Assembly: GCA_963833505.1 (NCBI GenBank)
Contig: CAWHYG010000015.1
Coordinates: 186,001-250,000, forward strand
Length of the DNA stretch: 64,000 bases
Direction of reading: 5' to 3'
DNA from: CAWHYG01 sp963833505
GTDB lineage: Bacteria; Eisenbacteria; RBG-16-71-46; CAIMUX01
Shown in pieces: positions 55,357 to 63,839 of the stretch. Position 1 is the first letter of the stretch. Each line of letters begins with the position of its first letter. Position numbers and translations under genes: made by a program. The notes under the pieces are model-generated. The model saw only the letters and a list, made by a program, of their open reading frames with translations, did no database searches and was not told where the DNA came from.

Positions 55357-56364
55357 ATGCGAATCGGCATCGACTTGGGAGGGACCAAGATCGAATGCGT
55401 CACGCTGGATGACGCGGGACAGGTGCTATTCCGCCGCCGGATCCCGACTCCGCGCCACGACTATGACGCGACCCTGCGCGCCATCGCCGGACTGGTCAAG
55501 GCCTCCGATGAGAGCCTGGCTGCGCCTGCCCGAGGCGTCCCAACGGTGGGAATCGGCATGCCGGGAGCCGTGTCGCCCGCCACCGGCCTCATCAAGAACG
55601 CCAACTCAACCTGGCTGAACGGCCGTCCCTTCGGCCGGGATCTGGAGGCGATGATCGGCCGTCCCGTCCGGTTGGCCAACGACGCCAATTGCCTGGCGCT
55701 CTCGGAAGCAATCGACGGGGCCGCGGCCGGCGCGCGCGTGGTTTTCGGCGTCATCATCGGAACAGGCACCGGAGGGGGCATCGTGGTTGATGGCCGGGTC
55801 CTGACCGGCCCGAACGCGGTGGCCGGCGAGTGGGGACACAACCCTCTGCCCTGGCCCCAACCGGGCGAGTGCCCGGGGCCTCCCTGCTACTGCGGCCGTT
55901 CCGGTTGCATCGAGACCTTCCTGTCGGGCCCAGGTCTCGCGCGCGATTACCGCGCGTCATGGGAAAGCGCCGCAGGGATCGCGCCGGCGGACCCCCGTGA
56001 AGCCGTGGCGCCACCGGCCGGAGAGGAATCGGCAGGCCCGGCGTCCGAATCCGAAGCGGCGGGTGCGTCCAGCCCCGACGCTGTCGCGATCGCGGCGCTG
56101 GCCGCCGGCGGAGATGCCGCGGCGGAGGCGGCGCTACGGCGTTACGTGGCGCGCATGGCCCGCGCGCTCGCCTCGGTGATCAATCTGCTGGATCCCGATG
56201 TCATCGTCCTCGGCGGGGGCATGTCGAATCTCGATCGGTTGTACACGGAGGTCCCCCGGCTGTGGAGACCCTGGGTCTTTTCGGATCGGGTGGACACGGC
56301 GCTCTTGCAGGCCCGACATGGGGACGCGAGCGGGGTCAGGGGCGCGGCCCGGCTCTGGCCCTGA
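55357..56364 (+). CDS. ROK family sugar kinase
   Basis: 335 residues from ATG 55357. Phosphate-1 motif IGIDLGGTKIECV at the N-terminus; GTGTGGGIVVDGR; ROK zinc-binding signature GECPGPPCYCGRSGCIETFLSGPG; and VINLLDPDVIVLGGGMSN near the C-terminus. Likely a glucokinase or fructokinase-type enzyme feeding sugars into glycolysis. A ~60-residue Ala/Pro/Glu-rich insert (residues ~215-245) is unusual. The stop TGA directly touches the left end of the IS1-like element. Confidence 0.93.
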   Translation: MRIGIDLGGTKIECVTLDDAGQVLFRRRIPTPRHDYDATLRAIAGLVKASDESLAAPARGVPTVGIGMPGAVSPATGLIKNANSTWLNGRPFGRDLEAMIGRPVRLANDANCLALSEAIDGAAAGARVVFGVIIGTGTGGGIVVDGRVLTGPNAVAGEWGHNPLPWPQPGECPGPPCYCGRSGCIETFLSGPGLARDYRASWESAAGIAPADPREAVAPPAGEESAGPASESEAAGASSPDAVAIAALAAGGDAAAEAALRRYVARMARALASVINLLDPDVIVLGGGMSNLDRLYTEVPRLWRPWVFSDRVDTALLQARHGDASGVRGAARLWP

Positions 56365-56365
56365 G

Positions 56366-57943
56366 GTTGTGGCGCGACTTCTGTGGGCTCAGGGAGCCGA
56401 ACCTCTGCGCCCTGTTGGAAATGCCGGCATCTGACCGTGAATCGCCGATGAGGCCGTCGGAACGGCACGGCTCTGGCACCACCCGGCATTCGTGTCAGCC
56501 ATTCGACGGTCCAAGAACCCGGCCACGGGATCCGACTCTCCGCTCGGAACGGAGAACGCCCCGAAGCCCCGGCGTCCGCGCTCCCGGGGTGTCGGCCCCG
56601 TCATCCGCATGCCGGCCGGTCGCTTCCGCCCGCCCCATTGCCCCAATCGATACTGCCGCTTCTATCTGCCTCACTCCGACTGGAGGTACTTCCTCTGGGG
56701 GTTCTACCAATCTCCCGCCTGGCCTCGGCCCATCCCTCGCTTCCAGTGCCAGGCTTGCCGTCGCACTTTCACCGCCCGTACCTTCGCCGCCACCTACTGG
56801 CTCCATCGTTGGGACCTCTTCGCCCTCATCGCCAGACTCTCCGTCGCCGGAAGCGGTGTCCGCCAGATCGCCCGCTCCCTCGACGTCTCCCACTCCACCG
56901 TCGCCCGGCACCTCTCCCGGGCCGGCCGCCTCTGTCTCCTCTTCCATCGCCAAATGCTCGCCACCCATCGCCTGAACGAGCCCATCGCCTTCGACGGGTT
57001 CGAGACCTTCGAGCATTCCCAGTTCTCCCCCTATCACCTCAACCTCGCGGCCGGCCTCAACAGCTGGTTCCTCTATCACTTCACCGACAGCCCCCTGCGA
57101 CGCAAGGGCACCATGACGGCCCCGCAGAAGGAGCGCCGGAGTGAGCTCGAGGCTACCCTGGGCCGGCCCGATCCCAAGGCGGTGGAGAACGGAGTCCGCG
57201 AGCTGATCCAGACCGTGCTCCGGCTGGCGCCGGACGCAACCACGGCCATCGAGCTGCACAGCGACGAGCATCCGGCCTATCCGCGGGCCATCCGCCGGTT
57301 GCGCCAGAGGCCCGGGACTCCTCCGATCCGGCACCTGCGGACTCCTTCGACCGCGCCGCGCACTCGGGCCAACGCGCTCTTTCCCGTGAATCTCGCGGAT
57401 CTGCTTCTTCGCCACTGCCAGGCCGGCCACCGCCGGGAGACCCTTGCCTTCGACAAGCGGCGGCAGGGGGGAGTCGAGCGGGCCGCGGTGTTCCTGGTCT
57501 GGCGGAATGCGATCAAGTGGCAGCGGGAGAGGAAACCCGGCCTGACCGCGGCGATGCGGGCCGGAGTCCTGTCCCGGCGTCTGGGCTGGAAAGATGTCTT
57601 TGCCCGCCGGCTCTTCCCTCGGAGGAGCGAGCTGCCCGGCTGCTGGTGGCGCTACTACTGGCGGCGCATCAAGACGCCCGCGTTGCGAGCAGAGCAGACG
57701 GAGAATCGAGCGGTCTTCGCGTTCTGACTCGCCGCGGGACATCCTCAGCCACCTCGGCGTCCGGTGCAGGCATGCACTGTGGCCCCTCGGGCCGACCTCT
57801 CGGACGGACCGATGGTCGCTGACCAGGTCTCTTATGCCCTCTTATGCCTCGATCTCGGCGTCTCCCCGCTCCAACGCATCACGTCGGTTCCGCGGGCTCA
57901 CCGGTCACTCAGCTCCGTTTCCCAACATAACTCGCGCCACAAC
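56366..57943 (+). mobile_element. IS1-like insertion sequence (~1.58 kb)
   Basis: Left end GTTGTGGCGCGACTTCTGTGGG (56366-56387) and right end CCCAACATAACTCGCGCCACAAC (57921-57943) are imperfect terminal inverted repeats (about 19 of 22 match). The ends resemble the GGTNATG..AACTT type of IS1-family elements. One transposase gene is inside. I could not see a clear target duplication. The element fills the space between the stop codons of the ROK and ApbE-like genes; its 3' flank has no other gene. Confidence 0.75.
56492..57727 (+). CDS. transposase of the IS1-like element
   Basis: 411 residues from GTG 56492 (ATG 56609 possible). Domain order: zinc ribbon (HCPNRYCRFY..FQCQACRRTF), a helix-turn-helix (GVRQIARSLDVSHSTVARHL), then a DDE-type catalytic region (PIAFDGFETFEHS, IELHSDEHPAYPRAIRRL, and an Arg/Trp-rich end FLVWRNAIKWQRE). 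This is the InsA plus InsB layout of IS1, fused in one frame. The reading frame is intact, so the element may be active. Confidence 0.78.
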   Translation: MSAIRRSKNPATGSDSPLGTENAPKPRRPRSRGVGPVIRMPAGRFRPPHCPNRYCRFYLPHSDWRYFLWGFYQSPAWPRPIPRFQCQACRRTFTARTFAATYWLHRWDLFALIARLSVAGSGVRQIARSLDVSHSTVARHLSRAGRLCLLFHRQMLATHRLNEPIAFDGFETFEHSQFSPYHLNLAAGLNSWFLYHFTDSPLRRKGTMTAPQKERRSELEATLGRPDPKAVENGVRELIQTVLRLAPDATTAIELHSDEHPAYPRAIRRLRQRPGTPPIRHLRTPSTAPRTRANALFPVNLADLLLRHCQAGHRRETLAFDKRRQGGVERAAVFLVWRNAIKWQRERKPGLTAAMRAGVLSRRLGWKDVFARRLFPRRSELPGCWWRYYWRRIKTPALRAEQTENRAVFAF

Positions 57944-59109
57944 TAACGGACTTGCACGGCCGGATCCAGGGACCGGACGTACGCAGGCATCCCCGGGGTC
58001 CACCGCACCGTCGGACTCTGCGGCGTCCCCAGAAACCAGAGCGCCTCGACGTTCTCAGCTCGTTCGACCAGCCGCTTCCCTTCCTCAACGGGCAGGATGG
58101 ACAAAGCCACCGCCCACACGCCGGCGGTGAGAAGATCCGGCGCCACCACGGCCACGCCGGCAACCGTCTGGGAAGCGGAGCCGGCGCTTCCGCCTCCCGA
58201 TCGATTGGTGCCGGCTCGCAGCCGATAGCCGCTGAGCATGGCAATGCCAAGCGGAGGCGCCCCTTCACCACCAGCGCGCAGGGATCCGATCGGCTGGTCC
58301 GACCAGGGGTTCAAGAGAGGCAGGTCCCAGGCGCCTCCGTAGGCTGGCTTTCCGTAGCACTCCATGTACCCGCCGGCCCGAGCCATGCCTCCGGAGACCT
58401 TGGCCCGCCGGAGCGCTGCCACGGCTTGATCCAGCGCCTGTCCCTTCAGGACGCCGTCGAGCGCCACCTCCATCTCCGGGGCGAGCCGGCTGATCCGATC
58501 CCGGGACGTCGACAGCTCGTCGGGACCGACCCGGTTGACCACGGAGTCAAGAGCGGCCGCGAGCGACGAGAGGTTGGACGGCCCGACCCCGTACCAACGC
58601 AGAGCCAGCGGGCGGAAGGAAACGCCGAAAGCGCCCCCGGTGATCCTCGCCAGTCGCTCTCCCAGAAAGCGCAGGCTCTCCTCGGTGGATCCGGCGGCCA
58701 CGCTCTCTTCGTTGCCCGTCGCGATCGCGGCCGTGAGCGCGGCGTGCACCTGATCCACCGCCGTCAGCTCCCGGGAAGCCGCTGCCAGGGCGCTCGACAA
58801 AAGCGAGTCGGATCCGGCGGCGGTCACGGACACGGAAGCGCCGAGGACCTCGAAGGTCGCGGACCTCTGGCCGACCTTGCGCCGCGCCGCCGATGAACCT
58901 GTCCCCCGGCCCGTTCCATGGGCGGCGCACCCGGAAAGCACAGGCACCATCGCCAGGATGAGAAGGGTACGACGGACCCAATCCCCGCGCGCCAGCCCGC
59001 GGCGCCGGCCAGGCAGGTTCAACACCGTGGCCCGGCGACCTGAAACCGTCAATCGGTCCGATCGGCCCGGATGCCGGCGGCGCCGCGCGGTGAGCTTCGA
59101 CGGACCCAT
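57943..59109 (-). CDS. ApbE-like lipoprotein (divergent flavin transferase family)
   Basis: 388 residues from ATG 59109. A lipobox (LLILAMVPVLSGC) lies ~70 residues in, so a GTG start at 59025 may be real. ApbE features: ITGGAFGVSFRPLALRWYG, VALDGVLKGQALDQAV, GGMARAGGYMECYG, WDLPLLNPW. The usual T-x-AD-x-x-S/T-T end motif is altered to PDLLTAGVWAVAL, so FMN-transferase activity is uncertain. The TAG stop lies at the IS right-end junction, so the original C-terminus may have been changed by the insertion. Confidence 0.78.
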   Translation of the reverse strand: MGPSKLTARRRRHPGRSDRLTVSGRRATVLNLPGRRRGLARGDWVRRTLLILAMVPVLSGCAAHGTGRGTGSSAARRKVGQRSATFEVLGASVSVTAAGSDSLLSSALAAASRELTAVDQVHAALTAAIATGNEESVAAGSTEESLRFLGERLARITGGAFGVSFRPLALRWYGVGPSNLSSLAAALDSVVNRVGPDELSTSRDRISRLAPEMEVALDGVLKGQALDQAVAALRRAKVSGGMARAGGYMECYGKPAYGGAWDLPLLNPWSDQPIGSLRAGGEGAPPLGIAMLSGYRLRAGTNRSGGGSAGSASQTVAGVAVVAPDLLTAGVWAVALSILPVEEGKRLVERAENVEALWFLGTPQSPTVRWTPGMPAYVRSLDPAVQVR

Positions 59110-59125
59110 TCGCGTCACCCCCCAG

Positions 59126-59296
59126 CCTGCGTCATTCATGATCGCCCGTCGCGAGACACCGGAGATGCCCGGAAGGCACGGGCAAGCCACAGAAGCAGGC
59201 ATACTTCCTGCAGTATGTCGAGGAGCGAGGACAAGCGCAACGCAGTCATGGCGGGCAGATCCGCTGCCGCAGCAGGAGGTTCATGAATAATGCGGA
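59126..59296 (+). repeat. 178-bp dispersed inverted-repeat element, copy 3 (diverged)
   Basis: Left end CCTGCGTCATTC and right end GAATAATGCGG. The middle differs from copies 1 and 2 (GGAAGGCACGGGCAAGCCACAGAAG in place of GTCAGGACAAGG...). The GGCATACTTCCTGCAGTATGTC stem is kept. It ends 4 bp before the stop of top6A and starts 16 bp before the ApbE-like start. Confidence 0.82.
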
Positions 59297-59299
59297 CGC

Positions 59300-60469
59300 T
59301 CAGGGCAGGAATTTGTCCGCGCCCTTGAGCTTCGCGGGAAGGTACTCCTCGATCACGTAGTTCAGCCCCCATTTGGCCAGGGCCTGTTGCTCTGCGCGCA
59401 CGCCCATGCGAAGGAGCTGATCCATGGACATCTGCCACTTCTTGTGACGCTGGAAGAATGGATCGTTCTTGATCGCGTCCTTGGCGCGCTTGACGTCCAC
59501 CTCCTTGAGCGGGTGGGTCGGCAGCTTGTAATCGACGATGTCCTGCGGCGTCACGCCGAGAAACCGCGCCTGTGGCACACAGAAGAACTGGTTGATGTGG
59601 GCGGCGTTGCCGCTTCCCACCTTGAGCGTCCGGTAGATGTTCGAGATCCCGTAGGGGTCGCAGTCCACGAAGGCATAGACGGGGATCTTCTTCTCATCGG
59701 ACAGCCGCCGGATGAATCTCCGGGTGGCCCGGGTCGGCACGCCCCCCATCGACACCAGGATGCAGTTGGCGGTCTTCCAGAACTTGTGGTTTTGGAGGCG
59801 CTGAAACATGCCGCCGGTCTCGATCGCCAGGACGAAGTTCGCCTGCGTTTCAAAGGAAAGCTGCTCCACCGAGCTGGGGATGGAATACGCCCCGGAGCCG
59901 AACCGCGTGCAATCGATCCGCTCCACCCGGCCGGTTTCGAGGTCGGGATCGAGCACGACCAACTCGCCGGCCACGGCGCCGCCGTGCTCGTCGGGAATGA
60001 AGCGAAGCTGCTCCCGGTTGATGGCGCGGACCGAGAAAAGGGCCTCGATGTCGTCCATCACCGTGTCCGATTCGGTCTGGTCATGGAACATCGCGTCGCC
60101 CCAGTTCTTCGACTGGTAGTAGGCATCCCTCTTGGTCGCGAAATCGTTCGTTTCGACCAGGTTCTTGGACAGGGACATCATCCTGAGCGTCTGGGCGAAG
60201 GTCTTCACCGTATTCACGGTCAAAGTGCGGATCTTCTTCTGCCGCCCGATCTCCAGGAAGCCCTTGTTCTCCGAATAGCTGACATTGGACAAGGACCGCA
60301 CCGGGAAGCGAAGGTCGGGCTTGTTTCGATTCAGGATCTTGCCATGAATCTGGGCAGCCGTCTCCGTGATCAAGCCGACTGTGTTTTCATTCATCTTCCG
60401 GTTCCGCCGGCGCAACTCGTCCCGCTCGGTCGAATCGGACTTGTCGTCCTCGGGCTTCTTTCGCTTCAC
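59300..60469 (-). CDS. top6A: DNA topoisomerase VI subunit A
   Basis: 389 residues. The catalytic tyrosine lies in TKRDAYYQSKN (Tyr117 or Tyr118), in the winged-helix 5Y-CAP domain. The Toprim domain is complete: Glu217 in AIETGGMF and Asp269/Asp271 in VDCDPYGISN. It is the Spo11-like cleavage subunit of a type IIB topoisomerase that relaxes and decatenates DNA. Such enzymes are typical of archaea and plants and found in only some bacteria. It lies 191 bp downstream of top6B on the same strand. Confidence 0.95.
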   Translation of the reverse strand: MKRKKPEDDKSDSTERDELRRRNRKMNENTVGLITETAAQIHGKILNRNKPDLRFPVRSLSNVSYSENKGFLEIGRQKKIRTLTVNTVKTFAQTLRMMSLSKNLVETNDFATKRDAYYQSKNWGDAMFHDQTESDTVMDDIEALFSVRAINREQLRFIPDEHGGAVAGELVVLDPDLETGRVERIDCTRFGSGAYSIPSSVEQLSFETQANFVLAIETGGMFQRLQNHKFWKTANCILVSMGGVPTRATRRFIRRLSDEKKIPVYAFVDCDPYGISNIYRTLKVGSGNAAHINQFFCVPQARFLGVTPQDIVDYKLPTHPLKEVDVKRAKDAIKNDPFFQRHKKWQMSMDQLLRMGVRAEQQALAKWGLNYVIEEYLPAKLKGADKFLP

Positions 60470-60660
60470 GAAATGCTCCGTTCTCGATTCGTTCTCCGTG
60501 GCCGCGGCGTGCTTGGCGAACTCGCCGCCGTGACCCCTTCCCCGCGCGCCTCGCCGCCCGGAACCGGCGGCGCCTTCTCACAGGTCGTGATCGCCTTCCG
60601 TTCTTCTGCGTGCCCATCCCGAGCGGGATCGCAGCCAAGAGCCGGCCCCAGTCGCATCGT

Positions 60661-62538
60661 TCAGTCCTCGTTCGCTCCTCGACTGCGTTCCAGCACGCCG
60701 GTCAGCACCTCGACCGTTTCGTCCCGCTGGCGATCGCTCAACCCGAGGATCTCCTGAAGCGCCAGTCCGATGTGCGGAATGTACTTCTGGATGTAGGACC
60801 GCTTCTTTCCCTCTTCCTTCTCCCGCCGGGTCCGACTGATGTGCAGCGACACCCGCCGGCCCGCTTCCTGAAGGCCGAGGCGGATTTCACGGACGATCTC
60901 CGGATAATGGGCGATCGCCTCCTTGGACTCCGAGGTGAACGGCACCCAGACGGACGCCACATGCACCACGAGAACGGCCGCCCCGACCGGAAGCGCGCCC
61001 CGCGGCTGCGCGAGGTGATAGGACTTCCAGTCGACGTTGATCGCCGCCTTCGTGATGGAGCAGGCGGATTGCTGGTACAGGAGCGGGACGCGATTGGCAT
61101 AGCGGTAGAGCGTGACCGGCTCGTCCGGCGGCAGATCGCCGCCGTAGGCGATGCCCACCTCGACCTGGAAGGGATTGCCGCGATAGACCGCGGGAGGCCG
61201 GGTGACGGTGGTGTAGAAATCCGCGCCGACCTCCTGCTGGAGGGCCCGCAGCAGCAAATCCTCGCCGATGGGGGAAATGCAGTTGGTCGGAGGAGCCATG
61301 ATCTTGACCTGGCCGATCGCGGCGTGCAGCTTCTCGGCCGTCTCGGCGGACAGGTGATTGGGGCGGGAGGTCGGGGGAACACCGGCCGTTTCCAGGATCT
61401 CTCCTGCGACCTTACCGCTCATCCGGGAAAACTCGCTTTGCAGGAAAGCGCTCACCGTGCGGAGGCGGCTCTCCTTGAGCATCTTGAGAAACACTCCCAG
61501 CTCGACGCCATGGGGATGCGGTTTGATCTCGAGCGGCTCCGGGGGCAGCTCGTGGGATACCCGTTCAAACACCATCGGCCCTTCTTCGGCCGCATCCGGA
61601 GGCAGATAGCGGATGGAAGCATGGGGGTTGGCGATGGCCACCTGCCGGATGTATCCGTCGACGGAGTGGCGTCCCTTCTTGTAAGTGCCCTGAAGGATGA
61701 GTTCCACCCGGGTCCCGTGTTCCGGCGCCCATTCCACCTCCCGGTCGACCAGGATCTCGGGCTGGTTCTTCTGGGTGTCGATGATCAGCTCGAAATAGTG
61801 GGCAGGCTTGCCGCGCCCGGTCCGGGAGGTGATCACGACCGGCTTGCCCGTGGTCAGAAGGCCGTACATCCCGGCGGCGGAGATGCCGATGCCCTGCTGG
61901 CCCCGGCTCTGCTTGAGGCTGTGAAATTTCGACCCATAGAGCAGCCGGCCGAAAATCTTGGGAACCTGCGCCCGCACGATTCCCGGACCGTTGTCTTCCA
62001 CCACGACCCGGAACCGGTCCTCGGCCAGCCGGCGGATCTCAATCAGAAGCTCGGGAAGCAGCCTCGCTTCTTCACAAGCGTCCAGGGAGTTGTCCACCGC
62101 CTCCTTGACCGCCGTCAAGAGGGCCTTGGACGGACTGTCGAAGCCGAGCAGATGCCGGTTCTTGGAAAAGAACTCGGAGACCGAGATCTCCCGCTGGCGG
62201 GCGGCCATTTCCACGGCGGACAACCCGGCCCCGGAGCCGCGCCGCCGGCCGGAAACGGCCTTTCCGCCGCGGGCCGGAGTTGAACGCGGAACGGCCGTTT
62301 CCTCTTTCTCTTTCACGACGGTTCCAAGCGGTCCTCGCGCGGACGCCGAGAGGTTTTCAAGCTCGGATGCCCCGTTCTGGGATGTTGTCGAAACCGTCCG
62401 TGTCACGCGGAACGCCGATTCTGGTGCCGGACGCTTCCCGTTTCCACCGGCAGATGAAGGAGCCGCCGCCCCGAAATCCACCTCCAGTTGCACGGGGCCG
62501 CCTCGGGCTTTCTTGGGGGCGTTCCGCCTTGTGGCCAT
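60661..62538 (-). CDS. top6B: DNA topoisomerase VI subunit B
   Basis: 625 residues from ATG 62538 (GGAGG upstream). A ~110-residue Pro/Ser/Arg-rich N-terminal extension precedes the GHKL ATPase domain: ALLTAVKEAVDNSLDACEEA (N-box), VVVEDNGPGI (Bergerat G1), GQQGIGISAAGMYG (lid). The transducer with the switch lysine follows (TSRPNHLSAETAEK helix-two-turn-helix region; PQ/K area near VDWKSYHLAQPRG). The subunit hydrolyses ATP to drive strand passage with Top6A. The two genes together give a complete enzyme. Confidence 0.95.
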   Translation of the reverse strand: MATRRNAPKKARGGPVQLEVDFGAAAPSSAGGNGKRPAPESAFRVTRTVSTTSQNGASELENLSASARGPLGTVVKEKEETAVPRSTPARGGKAVSGRRRGSGAGLSAVEMAARQREISVSEFFSKNRHLLGFDSPSKALLTAVKEAVDNSLDACEEARLLPELLIEIRRLAEDRFRVVVEDNGPGIVRAQVPKIFGRLLYGSKFHSLKQSRGQQGIGISAAGMYGLLTTGKPVVITSRTGRGKPAHYFELIIDTQKNQPEILVDREVEWAPEHGTRVELILQGTYKKGRHSVDGYIRQVAIANPHASIRYLPPDAAEEGPMVFERVSHELPPEPLEIKPHPHGVELGVFLKMLKESRLRTVSAFLQSEFSRMSGKVAGEILETAGVPPTSRPNHLSAETAEKLHAAIGQVKIMAPPTNCISPIGEDLLLRALQQEVGADFYTTVTRPPAVYRGNPFQVEVGIAYGGDLPPDEPVTLYRYANRVPLLYQQSACSITKAAINVDWKSYHLAQPRGALPVGAAVLVVHVASVWVPFTSESKEAIAHYPEIVREIRLGLQEAGRRVSLHISRTRREKEEGKKRSYIQKYIPHIGLALQEILGLSDRQRDETVEVLTGVLERSRGANED

Positions 62539-62740
62539 GTTGTCCTCCGCCTTTCCCTGTCCAGGGCCGGTCTCCTGTCCTGGAGAATAGCCGCCCCGGA
62601 GGCCGCTGTCAGCGGGTTTCGCGGGCCCGTCTACCGGCTTGACACGTCCCCGTCGGCGGCGGGTGTTAACAGGTTCCGGGCCGGACCGGTCCGCGGGAGC
62701 CGGCTCCGACCGGAGATGATTTCGGGATGTAGAATCAGAG

Positions 62741-62769
62741 TTGACACATTTTCCACCCCGAGACATACT
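62741..62769 (+). promoter_or_regulatory. strong sigma70-type promoter for the AT-hook gene
   Basis: TTGACA (62741-62746), a 17-bp spacer and CATACT (62764-62769). It lies ~160 bases before ATG 62933 and reads away from top6B. The 62539-62932 region holds no other gene I can support. Confidence 0.75.
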
Positions 62770-62932
62770 GCGCCCGTGAACAAGCATCCTTCACGCCGTG
62801 GCATTGACTCTGGGCTGTACTGTCAAGCCGACGTGGATGCTTTCGGCGGTGCCCATGCTGGAATGGATAAGCGGGCCGCGGCACGGGGTCCGGCCTGAGT
62901 GGGCACGCAGGGAATCGGAAGGAGCTGAAGAC

Positions 62933-63433
62933 ATGAGAGAGAGAAAGGCGACGAGAAACGGGAGAAGGCGCCGCTTGTCCCCGGATCAGAGGGCCGAACG
63001 GGAGGCAGCCATCATTGAAGACATCAAGGGCGGAGTGTTGAGCTACCGCGAGATCGCGCTGAAGCACGGGGTCTCGTTGCCGACGGTCAACAACAAGGCG
63101 CGGAAGGCCGGCATCAGCCGGGGCCGGCGCAAGGGCGCACGGATCATCGTGGCTGCGCCGCCGCGCAAGACGGCCCGAAAGGCCGGGCGGAAGGCCGCAC
63201 GGCGGGGTCGTCCCCGGAGAGCGGCGGTTGTGCAATTGGCGCCGGAGGCGCCGATGCGGGCCGCGCGGCGCGGGCGTCCCGGTCGGAGGCCGCGCGGTCG
63301 TCCCCGCGGAATCGCCCGGTCGCAAGCCGGCTTCGCGGAGGAGTTCGGCGCCCTGCTTCTCAAGCACCACCCCAATATCCTCTATTCCAAGTACGAGCAA
63401 CTGATGCGGATGGTGAAGCAGGAAGTCAGGTAG
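62933..63433 (+). CDS. basic DNA-binding protein with HTH and AT-hook-like motifs
   Basis: 166 residues; ATG 62933 follows AAGGAG. The N-terminus has a helix-turn-helix (VLSYREIALKHGVSLPTVNNKARKAG). A highly basic middle holds several RGRP cores (ARRGRPRRA, ARRGRPGRRPRGRPRG), the minor-groove-binding AT-hook pattern. A small C-terminal helical domain follows (FAEEFGALLLKHHPNILYSKYEQLM). The mix suggests a nucleoid-associated protein or regulator. It is divergent from the topoisomerase VI operon, so a role in chromosome structure is plausible but inferred. Confidence 0.75.
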   Translation: MRERKATRNGRRRRLSPDQRAEREAAIIEDIKGGVLSYREIALKHGVSLPTVNNKARKAGISRGRRKGARIIVAAPPRKTARKAGRKAARRGRPRRAAVVQLAPEAPMRAARRGRPGRRPRGRPRGIARSQAGFAEEFGALLLKHHPNILYSKYEQLMRMVKQEVR

Positions 63434-63448
63434 GACGGCAGGGGCCAG

Positions 63449-63626
63449 CCCGCATCATTCGTGAACGCCCGTCGCGAGGCACCGGAGATGTCCGTCAGGA
63501 CAAGGCGCGCGCAGCCCGCACGACGCAGGCATACTCCCTGCAGTATGTCGAGGGGTGAGGGCAAGCGAAACGCAGTCATGGCGGGCAGATCCGCTGCCGC
63601 AGCAGGGGGTTCATGAATGATGCGGG
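63449..63626 (+). repeat. 178-bp dispersed inverted-repeat element, copy 4
   Basis: Ends CCCGCATCATTC and GAATGATGCGGG are perfect inverted repeats; both carry the same T-to-C / A-to-G change relative to copies 1 and 2. The internal CATACT/AGTATG stem is retained. The rest of 63434-63839 has no supported gene. Confidence 0.85.
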
Positions 63627-63839
63627 GCAAGAATGGGGTCGCCGGGATCGTCGCCTGATCCCGGCGACCTTCGCTTGCTCGTTCCGAGCCCGGATCGCGG
63701 ATTCCAGGTGAAGCGGGAATCCGGCGTATTCGGGCTGCTATTCGACGAACCAGATGCCGGCTTCGGGGTAGCAGGCCCGTCTCCAGGTGGTAAGATGGAA
63801 CTCAGACGGATCCCAGCGGATCCGCGAAGGAGAGACACC

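Noticed and set aside
59387..60757. 456-codon plus-strand ORF opposite top6A
   Set aside because: Antisense shadow; top6A carries all catalytic residues.
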